Shown: in pieces, positions 1 through 8,656 of the stretch
Layout of the letters: each line of letters starts with the position of its first letter
Position numbering within the stretch: position 1 is the first letter of the stretch
NCBI GenBank assembly: GCA_024811115.1
Contig: JAKOGH010000224.1
Coordinates: 1-11,933 of the forward strand
Reading direction: 5' to 3'
DNA length: 11,933 nt
DNA from: Terana coerulea
Lineage: Eukaryota > Basidiomycota > Agaricomycetes > Polyporales > Phanerochaetaceae
Notes under the pieces: model-generated
The model's database searches: none
Seen by the model: only the letters and a program-made list of their open reading frames with translations
Told to the model about the DNA's origin: nothing
Translations under genes and position numbers: made by a program

Positions 1-680
1 CATGGGAAGACCCGTGTGAAACGATCCACCATGTATTGTACGGACCCCGCCTCCGACACTCGTTGTCAAGATATCCGGCAGGAAATCAGCCCTGCTTCTC
101 TGGATCAATACCGCGAGAATTGGCAAGATTTGTGTCCCCGCTCTCAGCACTGAGTATCCGCTGCGGGCTTTCCCTACTACCAACTGGAGTACTCGAGGCG
201 TGTTTCCGCAAGTCCATCCGCAAGCGGGCAACACCGCCTGTATCACACCCGTAATGAGGTGCGTCTATGCTTTGGCTCCTGGCGGATTCATCCGTACATC
301 CTTCTAAATGAGCTTCCTCGACGCCCTTGACCTCACCTCGCCACAGGTTATGACGGCGCGTACGCCCGCCCAGACGCTTCTCGACATCCCGCCCAACCCA
401 ACCGCCCCCGCATGCCTCCGCAAATACGGGTCCCTGCTCTGTTATCGTGAAAGCAAAGCGTGTCACCCTCCTTCCTAATGCTCACGTCGACTTCCCCGTC
501 TCCGCGACGTTTCGCCGCTCGTGCTTCCTGCACTCCTGGCTTCTCATCTCGCCGAGCTCTCAAAAGCACCCATTTAGGTTGGGGTGCAAGGCAAGCTGCA
601 AACTCACCCGGCCGCTTCTCTTTCCTCTCTCTACCTACCTGTCTTCCTCGCCGCTTCCGACATCTCGCTGACGCCTCGAC
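1..680. other. Upstream intergenic region of the sugar transporter
   Basis: No supported gene is visible. Open frames on both strands (for example 86-466 and 348-734 minus, 36-254 plus) give arginine-, serine- and proline-rich translations that resemble no family and show no convincing splice structure. The last part, about 595-660, is strongly C/T-rich on the plus strand, as is common just before fungal start codons, and no TATA box is seen there. Three CCCCGC hexamers (45-50, 136-141, 406-411) match the loose CreA/Mig1 glucose-repressor consensus. The region most likely holds the promoter and 5' leader of the transporter. The 3' part of a gene to the left cannot be excluded. Confidence 0.5.
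615..658 (+). promoter_or_regulatory. Pyrimidine-rich tract before the transporter start
   Basis: This is a nearly unbroken C/T run ending about 23 bases before the ATG at 681. CT-rich stretches of this kind commonly mark core promoters and transcription starts of well-expressed filamentous-fungal genes lacking a TATA box. The assignment rests on composition and position only. Confidence 0.35.
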
Positions 681-3535
681 ATGGGTGGTCCTGTAGCTAT
701 CGCTGGTGTCTCTGGCCATGAGAGCTATGCCCACTTGATCGACCGTTCAAGACCATGGTGGAGGAATAGGAGGCTGGTGGCGCTTAACGGTTGGATACTC
801 TTGCTGTAAGCCGACTGCTCCCTGAATGTGGTCTTCACTAAAGCTTCGCTTCGTCTTACAGGTTGATCACGTCGACGACAAATGGTTACGATGGTGCGTT
901 CTCCGCCTGGGCCTTCGATAGACATGACTCTAATATTTCGCCTCAGGGAGCATGATGAGTAAGCACACCTATGACCTGGTTCATAACACCCACTGAATAT
1001 ATTACAGACGGTCTGCAATCCCTCACGCAATGGCAGTCAGCATTCAACCACCCAACCTCGGGCATGGTAATACTGTCTCTCCTTTCACAGACACACCAGG
1101 CCTGATCCCTGTTCCACAGCTTGGTCTCCTTAACGCCATTCAGAACATCGGCTGCTTAGCTGCCTACCCGTTCTCGCCCTACGTCTCAGACGGTTATGGT
1201 CGACGAACTGCTGTGATCCTAGGGGCGTTCATTATGTGCGGTGCTACGATCCTCCAGACCGCGTCTCGATCGGTTGGGATGTTCATCGGTGCCCGGTAGG
1301 TCCAGAAACTATTACACTGCTGTAACTCAACTGAGTCAACGCTCTCAACAGATTCCTTATCGGCTTTGGCCTGACATTCGCTGCGTCAGCCGCACCGGTG
1401 CTCGTGACAGAGCTTGCGTACCCATCGCAACGTGCTCAGGCCACATCGCTCTACAACACTCTCTGGTCGGTCACAGCTGCCATGACTTGCTTTGCGCACC
1501 CACTTATACTGCTTTCACAGGTTTTTGGGCAGTATCATGTACGTGTCCCTAAGCTCACACTATACACAAGGCTAACAACGCCATCGATGTGCAGTGCAGC
1601 ATGGACGGTGCGTTTCTATGATATGGATGTGGTCGTGGTCGTATCTGACGACACGCTTGGCTGCAGACGTTCGGTACCTTCAACATTCCCAACAGCTGGT
1701 CATGGCGGGTCCCATCGGCGCTGCAAGGACTCCCGTCTGTCATCCAGATAGCACTTCTCTGGTTTGTCCCGGAGTCGCCTCGTTGGCTGTTCTCCAAGGG
1801 CAGGTGTGTCACGCTCGTGCAAATGATCTCCACATCAGTCTCACCATGTCTCTAGAGAAGAACAGGCTCTCAACATCCTAGCCTACTACCACGGTAATGG
1901 TGATAGGTGTGTTTACCACTCTACTGTGCACGTGTATCAGATTTGACCGGTATACCACTTGCAGGAGGCATCCTCTCGTCGAATACGAGTTTGAGGAGAT
2001 CCGCGCCGCAATCGCCCTCGATCGTGAAGCCGCTGCAGTGGGCTGGCTCACGCTCATCAAGACTCCCGGTAACAGGAGACGTCTGCGGATCATGGTCGCC
2101 ATTGCGTTCTTCTCGCAGTGGTCGGGCAACAACCTTATGTGAGCGATTGTAGTCAACTCGTACCAAGGACATTCTCTAACCCCGTATGCAGCTCTTACTG
2201 TACGATCATCCCCGTTTAGTTTTGTGTCTGCGTTTTACTAAGACTCATCTTTGTAGACATGAACAAGACGTTGACGGCCATCGGGGTCACCGACCCGACA
2301 ACACAGTTGCTTATTGTATGTCCTAACCTTACACGTGTAGCAATCAGCGGTTGACTCTTTCGTCAATAGAACGGCTTGCTCAACATTTTCAACTGGTTCG
2401 TCGCCATGGCCGGTGGACTACTTTGCGACCGGGTCGGCCGACGGAGGCTGTTCATCATCTCGACCATAGGTAAGCTACCTTGTCCTCTCTTTGCGCCAGC
2501 TGGTCATACCAACGTAACGTCTCTTATACTAGGCATGTTTGTATTCTGGGTGTTGCAGACAGCTTGCTTCGGGCTCTACTCGACGACAGGAAACGTTGCC
2601 GCAGCGCACACCTTCATTGCCATGATCTGTAAGTCGCATGCCCCATAACGTTCTGTTCTAGGCTCACACTGGTTATGCGCCCGTAGTCTTGTTCTACGCT
2701 TTCTGTAAGTGCCCTTGTCCTTCCTCCTATTGATATGTGCTGACAATCTTCCATAGACGACGTGTGTAGCTTCATTTGTATGGGTGGTGTAATGTGCTGA
2801 TTCTATTCTTCCTGCAGATTGCGTTCACTCCCCTCATCGTTGTGTACGTGTCTTACTCCCATCTTGCCAAGTTTGTACTCACTCGCTACCTCCGCAGATA
2901 CAACATCGAGATCTTACCTTTCGCCATCCGTGCGAAGGGCTTCACGGTTTTCAGCTTCTGCGTCACTTTATCCCTCATCTTCAACCAGTGAGTCGCAAGC
3001 AGAAGCTTTGGGACATTGTTAGCTCACATAAATGATACAGATACGTTAACCCCATCGCTCTCGCTGCGTAAGTGCATCGGGACTGCCTTTTTTAGTCTTA
3101 TGAGCTGACCGCTACTGCCGAAACAGTCTTGGTTGGAAGTACTACGTAAGTCTTTAAGCTCAGTGCCTGACGCTATATGCCGACTGACAGCCGTGCTTCA
3201 GATTGTCTATGTTTGCTGGCTGGCATTCGAGATCATTTTCGTCTACCTCTACGTTATCGAGACGAAGAACGTGAGTAGCACCTTCCTTCCAATTGCATCA
3301 TGCTCATCGCCATCACTTCCCCAGCTCACTCTCGAAGAGACTGCTGCGTGAGTTACACATTTATTATCCCATTCACATCACTCACGTTTGCCCCGTTAGC
3401 ATCTTCGATGGCCAGGAAGTTGCCGCAAGACTCGCCGACGAAGCCAACAAGGAAGCTGGGCTGGTCGACGATAGCCGATCGGACAAGGACAAGGCTTCGA
3501 GTTCGAGCCAGGTTATCGAAGAGATCAAGATTTGA
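681..3535 (+). CDS. MFS sugar transporter (sugar porter family), 24 exons
   Basis: This is a plasma-membrane sugar permease of the major facilitator superfamily, most like fungal hexose/lactose-permease-type sugar porters; the substrate cannot be told from sequence. Exons: 681-805, 862-893, 947-958, 1008-1066, 1120-1295, 1352-1465, 1521-1538, 1595-1607, 1667-1803, 1856-1906, 1965-2138, 2192-2199, 2257-2315, 2370-2469, 2533-2628, 2687-2704, 2757-2761, 2818-2843, 2898-2987, 3041-3067, 3127-3145, 3202-3270, 3325-3347, 3400-3535. They sum to 1587 nt (528 residues). All 23 introns are 49-63 nt. Motifs are in family order: NGYDGSMMN (49-57) in the first membrane helix, GYGRR, PESPRW (218-223) before the central loop, DRVGRRR (346-352), and VIETKN-LTLEE (471-481) after the last helix. 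A charged tail ends in EEIKI. The exon boundaries restoring PESPRW, GSIIAAW and FYAFYD are forced by reading frame; the weakest donor is gtcggt at 1466. Confidence 0.9.
2192..2199 (+). other. 8-nt micro-exon of the sugar transporter
   Basis: The exon reads CTCTTACT between gcag and gtacga. Joined to its neighbours it yields N-L-I-S-Y-Y-M-N, the expected end of a conserved membrane segment. The alternative donor further on (gtttag at about 2214) leads straight to a stop codon after splicing. Since 8 is not a multiple of three, skipping this exon would break the frame. Confidence 0.75.
2757..2761 (+). other. 5-nt micro-exon of the sugar transporter
   Basis: The exon reads ACGAC between ccatag and gtgtgt. 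It completes the tyrosine codon begun by the 18-nt exon 2687-2704 and adds one aspartate, giving F-Y-A-F-Y-D-I-A-F-T. Without it the next exon (2818-2843) is out of frame. Flanking introns are 52 and 56 nt. The case is strong because the protein motif and both splice signals agree, but a cDNA would be needed for proof. Confidence 0.75.
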
Positions 3536-4243
3536 GCGACTTTCCAACGCATATGCAAAGTACTCTTCTCGTATCAATTGTTTCGGACAGTGCTACATCA
3601 CTTCACGTCTCATGCGCTTAATATCAGCCATTGCATGGCATTCCACGTTGTTACTGGTTTCATTCAACCCTTCTGCATAGCGTATTCCAAAAGTGTATCT
3701 TCAAATAAAGGTCACGACGACTCCAAGTATTGATTCCCATCTACACTACTCATCCTGCATGCAACCTAGCTTGTGAAACTAAATTGCGCATTGTGAGCGA
3801 GGCTATTTCTCACTTTGATCATCTGTATTCTATGACATGTTTGCAAGGAATTGTGCTAGTCGTCCAGTAGCTTGTAGCGAACACATTGCTGCCAGTACTA
3901 AGTACCAAAGTAACAACAATCCTTAAGCTTACATGACGAGATACTTGATGATCGGCAAATTGATTTTACCCAACGGTCTTGACTTTTTGCACCCAAATAT
4001 GCACGGAGTTCTGGATCATAATCTGGTGGTCTTACATTAAAACAACGAGCTGCTGCCATGAGCGAAACTGGCCAAACGATGAGAATTACCGCGTCTCCTA
4101 TGCCTTGCCAAATCGAGATGTGGCGCAGTCTTATCTCGATCATAATCTAACCTCGGGCGCTTGTCGTTGACTCTGACTTCCATTAATACCACCAAGACTC
4201 TGGCCACCAACTCGCCTACCACCAGACCTGACGTAACCCGGTC
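3536..4243. other. Intergenic region after the sugar transporter
   Basis: This holds the transporter's 3' UTR with a poly(A) signal near 3704, then about 500 bases of AT-richer DNA. It carries no coding frame longer than about 81 codons, and none that resembles a family. An 11-base direct repeat GATCATAATCT occurs at 4014-4024 and 4138-4148. The right end runs into the F-box promoter. Confidence 0.5.
3704..3709 (+). terminator. Poly(A) signal of the sugar transporter
   Basis: A canonical AATAAA lies 169 bases after the transporter stop codon, a normal 3' UTR length for a fungal gene. No other AATAAA lies between the stop codon and this site. Confidence 0.5.
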
Positions 4244-4250
4244 TATATAA
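4229..4250 (+). promoter_or_regulatory. bZIP-type site and TATA box of the F-box gene
   Basis: TGACGTAA (4229-4236), a match to the ATF/CREB-class bZIP site, is followed 7 bases later by TATATAA (4244-4250). The TATA box is 148 bases before the F-box start codon, which would allow a leader of roughly 110-120 nt. The spacing looks like a real core promoter; the identity of the factor is inference. Confidence 0.5.
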
Positions 4251-4324
4251 CAAACACGGAGGAGTTCCCTCGCTTAAGGCTCGTTTACATCTCAGCAGGC
4301 ACATAGGACTGCATACAATTCTAC

Positions 4325-4417
4325 ATGGAATTCGAACAACGTTTCCGTCCGACGTTCCCACACAAATCACTCTTGCTAACGAATTTACCTCACGTAGATG
4401 CTCAACCTTCCCTCTGA
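4325..4417 (+). other. Upstream ORF overlapping the F-box start
   Basis: An ATG at 4325 opens a 30-codon frame that ends at TGA 4415-4417, overlapping the F-box start (4398) in a different frame. If transcription begins about 30 bases after the TATA box, this ATG is in the leader and could reduce translation of the F-box protein. Alternatively, the sequence gctaac at about 4376 and cgtag just before 4398 resemble a branch point and 3' splice site, so part of this stretch may be a leader intron. Confidence 0.35.
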
Positions 4418-5792
4418 CCTATCCGTGGCTTTCACTAGCGAGGCCGAGGTCGACGCCGCTGTGGAGGAACAACTTCGATTGGCCGAACTCATCAAATCCA
4501 ACCTCGTAAGGCTCCGGACGCGCCGAAACGATGTCATATCCATTTCCCGTCTGCCTAACGAAGTCCTGGCGGAGATCTTTCTGGCCGTCTTGCACAAGTA
4601 CATCTCTGGGCGACAACAGGACACTCTCACGTCTCACCAATGGATCCTCGTCAGCCATGTTTGCAGGCGATGGCGGAACGCCGCTCTCGCTTATTCGAGG
4701 CTGTGGCGCTTCATCATACTCTCACATTGGGACCGAGCCATAGAGTTTGTCAAACGATCCAAAAATTCTCCGCTGGTTATAGAATGCAGCATAGCAGTTG
4801 CCAGCTATTACGACATACCTACACTACTGGCAGAGAATGCTCACCGGATCGACAGCATCAGAGGGCTTACACTCGGCCCGTCCCTCTGGTGGGCAGTGGT
4901 CCAGGAGCGCATGGAAGGCATACATTTCCCGCAGTTACGGTCATTGACTGTTCAAATCGACTTGCCTGATGTTTTCGAGAATCCTGGATTCACATTCAAG
5001 TTCTTTTCCAGTGCGGATATGCCGTGCCTGGAGCACCTCGACTGTTCCTGGATGCCCGCCCCATTCTTCGAGCGCATGGTCCCCCTCAACTTAACAACAC
5101 TTCGAGTATCAGAATTGGAACCAGCGGTCAGCATCGACTTTTGGATTGACCTCCTGAAGGGCATGCCAGCATTGGAGGAGCTCAGCCTAAGCAAGTCAAT
5201 AACCTCTTACTGGCAAGGCGTCGAATTGTTTGAAGAGGACTCGAGATCGGTACAACCTCCATGCATCCTGTCTCGCTTGCGGAGCATATATTTGGAAGGG
5301 TCTCTTTGGGCCACTGCGGGCGCAGCTCTTCTCAACCGGCTCCAACTCCCAAGTTCCGCGACCATGCACCTGGCTGGGGAGGGCTCCCTCATCGCTGACT
5401 CTTATCTCTGCATGGTATCCTCTCTCGCCCTGAAGGCTACAGGAGAAAACGGCATTGGCCGTACCTTACCCCTTTTGTCGTGCTTCTTCGATTTTCGGCC
5501 CTGCGAGGATGACGATCTAGATGATCATGAGGTGTTCGAGTTCAAAGTTTGGACAGCAGGGGGCATAGAGATGCATCGTGACGATGGCTGGGGAATATCG
5601 CCGTCATTCAGCATTACGATCCGAACGCAGGGTATAGATCTGGCGCAAGACATGTCGCAAATGATTCTCTCCACTTTCCCTATTTCGCGAATGTCACATC
5701 TACAGTCGGAAGAAGGACTCGGCAACCAATCGATAAATGCAGTATGGATAACGTGGAAGGTGGCAATGTCGACAACATCGAGGCAACATTGA
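4398..5792 (+). CDS. F-box-like domain protein, single exon
   Basis: This is a 464-residue protein of the large F-box family of mushroom-forming fungi. Such proteins are thought to serve as substrate receptors of SCF ubiquitin ligases through Skp1 binding. The N-terminus (about 12-42, EAEVDAAVEEQLRLAELIKS...) is a likely helix or coiled coil. The F-box lies at about 51-107, with RLPNEVLAEIF followed by LVSHVCRRWRNAAL and a hydrophobic end (LWRFI). The rest, about 110-440, alternates leucine-rich strands and helices such as FPQLRSLTV, CLEHLDCSW and LNLTTLRVSELE, as in leucine-rich-repeat-like target-binding regions. The start is bounded by an in-frame TAG directly before the ATG, unless an upstream exon is spliced on at that point. 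It has no introns, unlike its neighbours. Target and function are unknown. It converges with NOG1, with 225 bases between stop codons. Confidence 0.85.
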   Translation: MLNLPSDLSVAFTSEAEVDAAVEEQLRLAELIKSNLVRLRTRRNDVISISRLPNEVLAEIFLAVLHKYISGRQQDTLTSHQWILVSHVCRRWRNAALAYSRLWRFIILSHWDRAIEFVKRSKNSPLVIECSIAVASYYDIPTLLAENAHRIDSIRGLTLGPSLWWAVVQERMEGIHFPQLRSLTVQIDLPDVFENPGFTFKFFSSADMPCLEHLDCSWMPAPFFERMVPLNLTTLRVSELEPAVSIDFWIDLLKGMPALEELSLSKSITSYWQGVELFEEDSRSVQPPCILSRLRSIYLEGSLWATAGAALLNRLQLPSSATMHLAGEGSLIADSYLCMVSSLALKATGENGIGRTLPLLSCFFDFRPCEDDDLDDHEVFEFKVWTAGGIEMHRDDGWGISPSFSITIRTQGIDLAQDMSQMILSTFPISRMSHLQSEEGLGNQSINAVWITWKVAMSTTSRQH

Positions 5793-6017
5793 GACGACAA
5801 GTATATAGCGCACTTTGCGACCAAGAAGAGCCGCGTACAGCCAAGTTTTGATTCACGATGAGTGACTTATGATATTGTGCGAAGTCGGATAAAACATGCA
5901 GGGAAATATGATTGCGCGAAAAGCAGTCTGGTAAGTGGTAAGAACTCGCGAACTGAGCCAGAGAACATATAGAAACAGGATACAGAGAAATACAGCACAC
6001 AAACACCGAACCAATAA
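5793..6017. other. Convergent intergenic gap, F-box and NOG1
   Basis: These 225 bases must hold both 3' UTRs. No AATAAA is visible on the plus strand and no TTTATT (the minus-strand signal), so 3' end signals are degenerate. The two transcripts may overlap at their ends. Confidence 0.4.
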
Positions 6018-8461
6018 CTATCTGCGATCTGTCTTGCCTCCTTTCCGCTTCCCTGCGAAGAGATGTTTCGGCTGAAGGAGACAAGCTTGAGTATATGCAC
6101 AACTAGTTTCCATAACATGCAACTCACCATCTTGGTCTTGATCGCACGGTCGCCCTCTCCTGCCTTCGCTTGGTAGTTCCGCTCTCTTTGCCCAAGATTC
6201 CGGAGCTTGATGGCTTTTGATGCTTGCTGCAAAAGAAAAAGAGAAAACGAGTGAGCACGACGCCAACAGCGTAACGGACGGGACACGCACAACATCGTCC
6301 CGCATGCCCGCCAGCTGGCGATTCGACTTCGGTGCCCGGCGGTCCACGACAGCGACAGCGCCCGCGCTCGTCCGAACGCGCTTGTTCGGCGTCGCCTCCT
6401 CGTCGACGTCCATCCACTCGCCCTCCGCGCCCGCGCCCGCGCCCTCGCCGTCGACATCCATCTCCGCGTCCTCCTCCTCGCGCGCGCGCTTCCGCTTCGC
6501 GCCCTGCACCTTCGCGAGCAGCGCCGCGCGCTCCTGGATGCGGCTCGGGTCGAGCCCCGCGCCTGTCATCTCCGCCGTGAGCTCGCTGAGCGTGCGCAGG
6601 CCGGCCGTGCGCGGGAAGCGCGCGCCGTTCTTCATCGCCTTCTTCGCGTGCTGCGACGCGAGCTTCTTCTTGAGCGAGTCCTTCGCCTCCACGGCGTCGC
6701 GCTCGTCCTCGGAGTCGAACTGCCGGATACTGCGTGAGCGGGATTAGGGGAGATGGGGAGAGAACTGGGGCGTACCATGTCCTCCTCGCTTTCGTAGAAC
6801 CCTTCGGCTTCCAGCTTCTCCTCCTCGCGCTCGAGGGCCTCGAGCTTGTCGAGGATGTCGGGGTCGATGAAGTCCGCGACGTTCTTGCCATCCATGATCT
6901 CGGGCATAATGTCCTGCTTCCAGTCGGGGTTGGACAGAATCCAGTTCTCTGCAGGAGACATTCGTCAACAACGGGCTCAAGCCGAACGCCGGGAGCCCAA
7001 CTTACTCTTGAGGTTGATGTTGTAGACACCAGCGCCGCCTTCTTCGGCCTCAATGTCCCGCTCAAGTTTTCGCCGGCTGGGATCCTCCTTGTCGTACTTC
7101 TGCCTGGCCTTGACGGCCTCCGGGATGAACGGCTCCCGAACGACGTCGTCTCGCGCCTTCGGCTGCGCGACGTGCAAGCGGTTGAGGATAGAGTTGACTT
7201 TGTTGCCCTTCAGCTTGTTCTCGACGCGGTGCTCCAGAAGGGCGTCGCACGCCTTGTTCTTGAGCTCCATGACGCCCTCGTCGGTGTAGCACGAGACCTG
7301 CACGTTGAGCACGCCCTCGGAGTTGATAATCTCGTCGACAAGGGCTCTGTTCTCTGGCGAGAGGTCTTCTAACCGCGTGACATCGATCTTGTTCATGACC
7401 AGCATAACGGGCTTGTTCGCGAACAAAGGCTTGATCGAGCTGAACAGCTTGCACTGTCCCAGCCATAAGCCACTGCTTTCCAGCAAAGTGAGATATCACT
7501 ACGTACCTGAGCTTCGACCGTGTAGCCACATTGCTCGCTCAGATCCATGAAGTAGAGAACACAGCTTTTCAAGTGTGCAAGCGCGGTGATACTCTGCATC
7601 TCGATCGTGTTCATCTCTTCAAGCGGGTGGTCGAGGATTCCGGGGTGTCGATGACCTGCCACCGCATGTAGCGGTAATCCAGGTGGCCGACGAACAGCGA
7701 CTTCGTGGTGAATGCGTACGGCTGGACGTCGACATCCGCGCGCGTCACCTTGTTGATGAAAGACGACTTGCCGACGTTAGGATAGCCGCAAATGAGCAGG
7801 GTGCGGGCGGTGGGGTCAATGTTGGGGAGACGGGAGATGTGCTGCCGCACTTGCTCGAGATACGCAAGCGGATCCTTTTGGCGGCGCATGATAGTCGCCA
7901 TGCTAGGGAAGGTGAGAAACATTCAGCCTTCGGGAAGCTTGCAGACGCACCGACCAAGCGCAGCCTTCTTCAGCTGCTTACACCGGTACAGACTGTCGCC
8001 AAACTTCAGTAGGCGAACATAATCCTTGGCGACCTGGTCTATCAAGTGTCTTGCCGTTCGCAGTTGGCCAAGCGCGAGCTTGTAGTGATTCTTGTCGTAG
8101 AGTACGTTCATGAGAGATGCCAAGAACGGGTGAAGGTCCTAGAGACACCGTTTCAGCAGGAACAGCACTACTACGGCAGATAACATGCATACATCGAGCA
8201 TGGGGAACTCCTCCAGGATTGCACTGAGCTTTTCGTCAAATGAGTCTTGCGTGAACTTCACTTTGCGCATGTAGAAGTTGCGGATACGGCTGATTTTGAA
8301 GTTTTTGTGGATGACCTGCGTTGACTATGAGCTCAGTGCAGATATCATAATTGAATAGTACGCACAGTCGGTGTCTTCCTCTGTGTTTTGGAGAGGACAA
8401 TGTCCAGGAAGTCCGCCGCTGTGGGGACAGGCGCGATGGCCTTCAATCCGCTTGTAGACAT
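6018..8461 (-). CDS. NOG1: Nucleolar GTP-binding protein 1 (NOG1), frame broken by one base
   Basis: NOG1 is a conserved GTPase that binds pre-60S particles in the nucleolus and remains on them into the cytoplasm; in yeast its C-terminal tail probes the peptide exit tunnel. Nine exons on the minus strand: 8366-8461, 8193-8315, 7951-8138, 7507-7902, 7006-7453, 6776-6948, 6291-6719, 6128-6226, 6018-6071. Introns are 48-64 nt. The intended product is about 668 residues (yeast about 647). Visible parts: N-terminal helical domain (1-170, with [11 protein letters not shown] and [10 protein letters not shown]); P-loop GYPNVGKSS (175-183); PYAFTTKS (197-204); DTPG (221-224); NKID (289-292); NOGCT region with [34 protein letters not shown]; an acidic Gly/Ala-rich stretch; and the end [15 protein letters not shown]. 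One base is missing within DTPG at about 7640. As written, translation leaves frame after P223 and stops at residue 232. Every other exon is intact, so an assembly error is likely. Confidence 0.95.
6427..6446 (-). repeat. GC-rich low-complexity run in NOG1 exon 7
   Basis: A short run of alternating Gly and Ala codons sits within a longer acidic stretch ([13 protein letters not shown] then EWMDVDEEA) in the C-terminal region of NOG1. The third codon positions of this exon are almost all G or C, which makes it stand out from the AT-richer introns. It is probably a flexible acidic linker. Confidence 0.5.
7640..7641 (-). other. NOG1: Single-base deletion in the NOG1 G3 motif
   Basis: On the minus strand the sequence reads GAC-ACC-CCG-GAATCCTC, where the family requires GAC-ACC-CCG-GGA-ATC-CTC (D-T-P-G-I-L). 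One G is missing, seen as two C instead of three at 7640-7641 on the plus strand. Reading before this point gives perfect NOG1 in one frame, and reading after it gives perfect NOG1 in the next frame ([15 protein letters not shown]). No intron that keeps the motif can restore the frame. Confidence 0.85.
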
Positions 8462-8647
8462 CTTGGCTTGATAATACAATTAACTTCGATAGTACACGTC
8501 GTCAAGCCAGCTGAATGAATAGGTCCTTCGGAGATCGTGGGTCGAAGGAGGAGTGTGGAGGTCGTCGCAGACCCTGGAGAGGGGAAGTGCAGAAGCGCTC
8601 ATTCGGCGGTGGGCAGAAATTTTGGTAGCGCGGCATTTGCCACAAGG

Positions 8648-8656
8648 TTAGGGTTT
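8648..8656 (-). promoter_or_regulatory. Telo-box upstream of NOG1
   Basis: The minus strand reads AAACCCTAA, about 190 bases before the NOG1 start codon, in the direction of that gene. Telomere-like motifs of this type lie in promoters of ribosomal-protein and ribosome-biogenesis genes in plants and in several fungi, where Tbf1-type Myb-domain factors bind them. A second CCCTAA core on the opposite strand lies at 8708-8713. The link to NOG1 regulation is inferred from position and gene function. Confidence 0.45.

Noticed and set aside
86..734. Two overlapping minus-strand frames (126 and 128 codons) before the transporter
   Set aside because: The compositions are typical of GC-rich non-coding sequence, with no family resemblance, and the frames run into the transporter's first exon.
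6124..7065. 313-codon minus-strand frame across NOG1 exons 6-8
   Set aside because: It is the wrong frame of NOG1: it crosses real introns and reads as Arg/Gly-rich repeats, while the neighbouring frame gives conserved NOG1 sequence.
6734..7372. 212-codon plus-strand frame antisense to NOG1
   Set aside because: It is a codon-bias shadow of NOG1 exons 5-6. The Leu/Val-rich translation mirrors the sense protein and has no independent support.
7611..7662. An intron spanning the NOG1 frameshift
   Set aside because: The only GT...AG pair nearby (about 41 nt) would delete the whole D-T-P-G-I-L-D block that is required in this GTPase family, and it is shorter than every other intron here.
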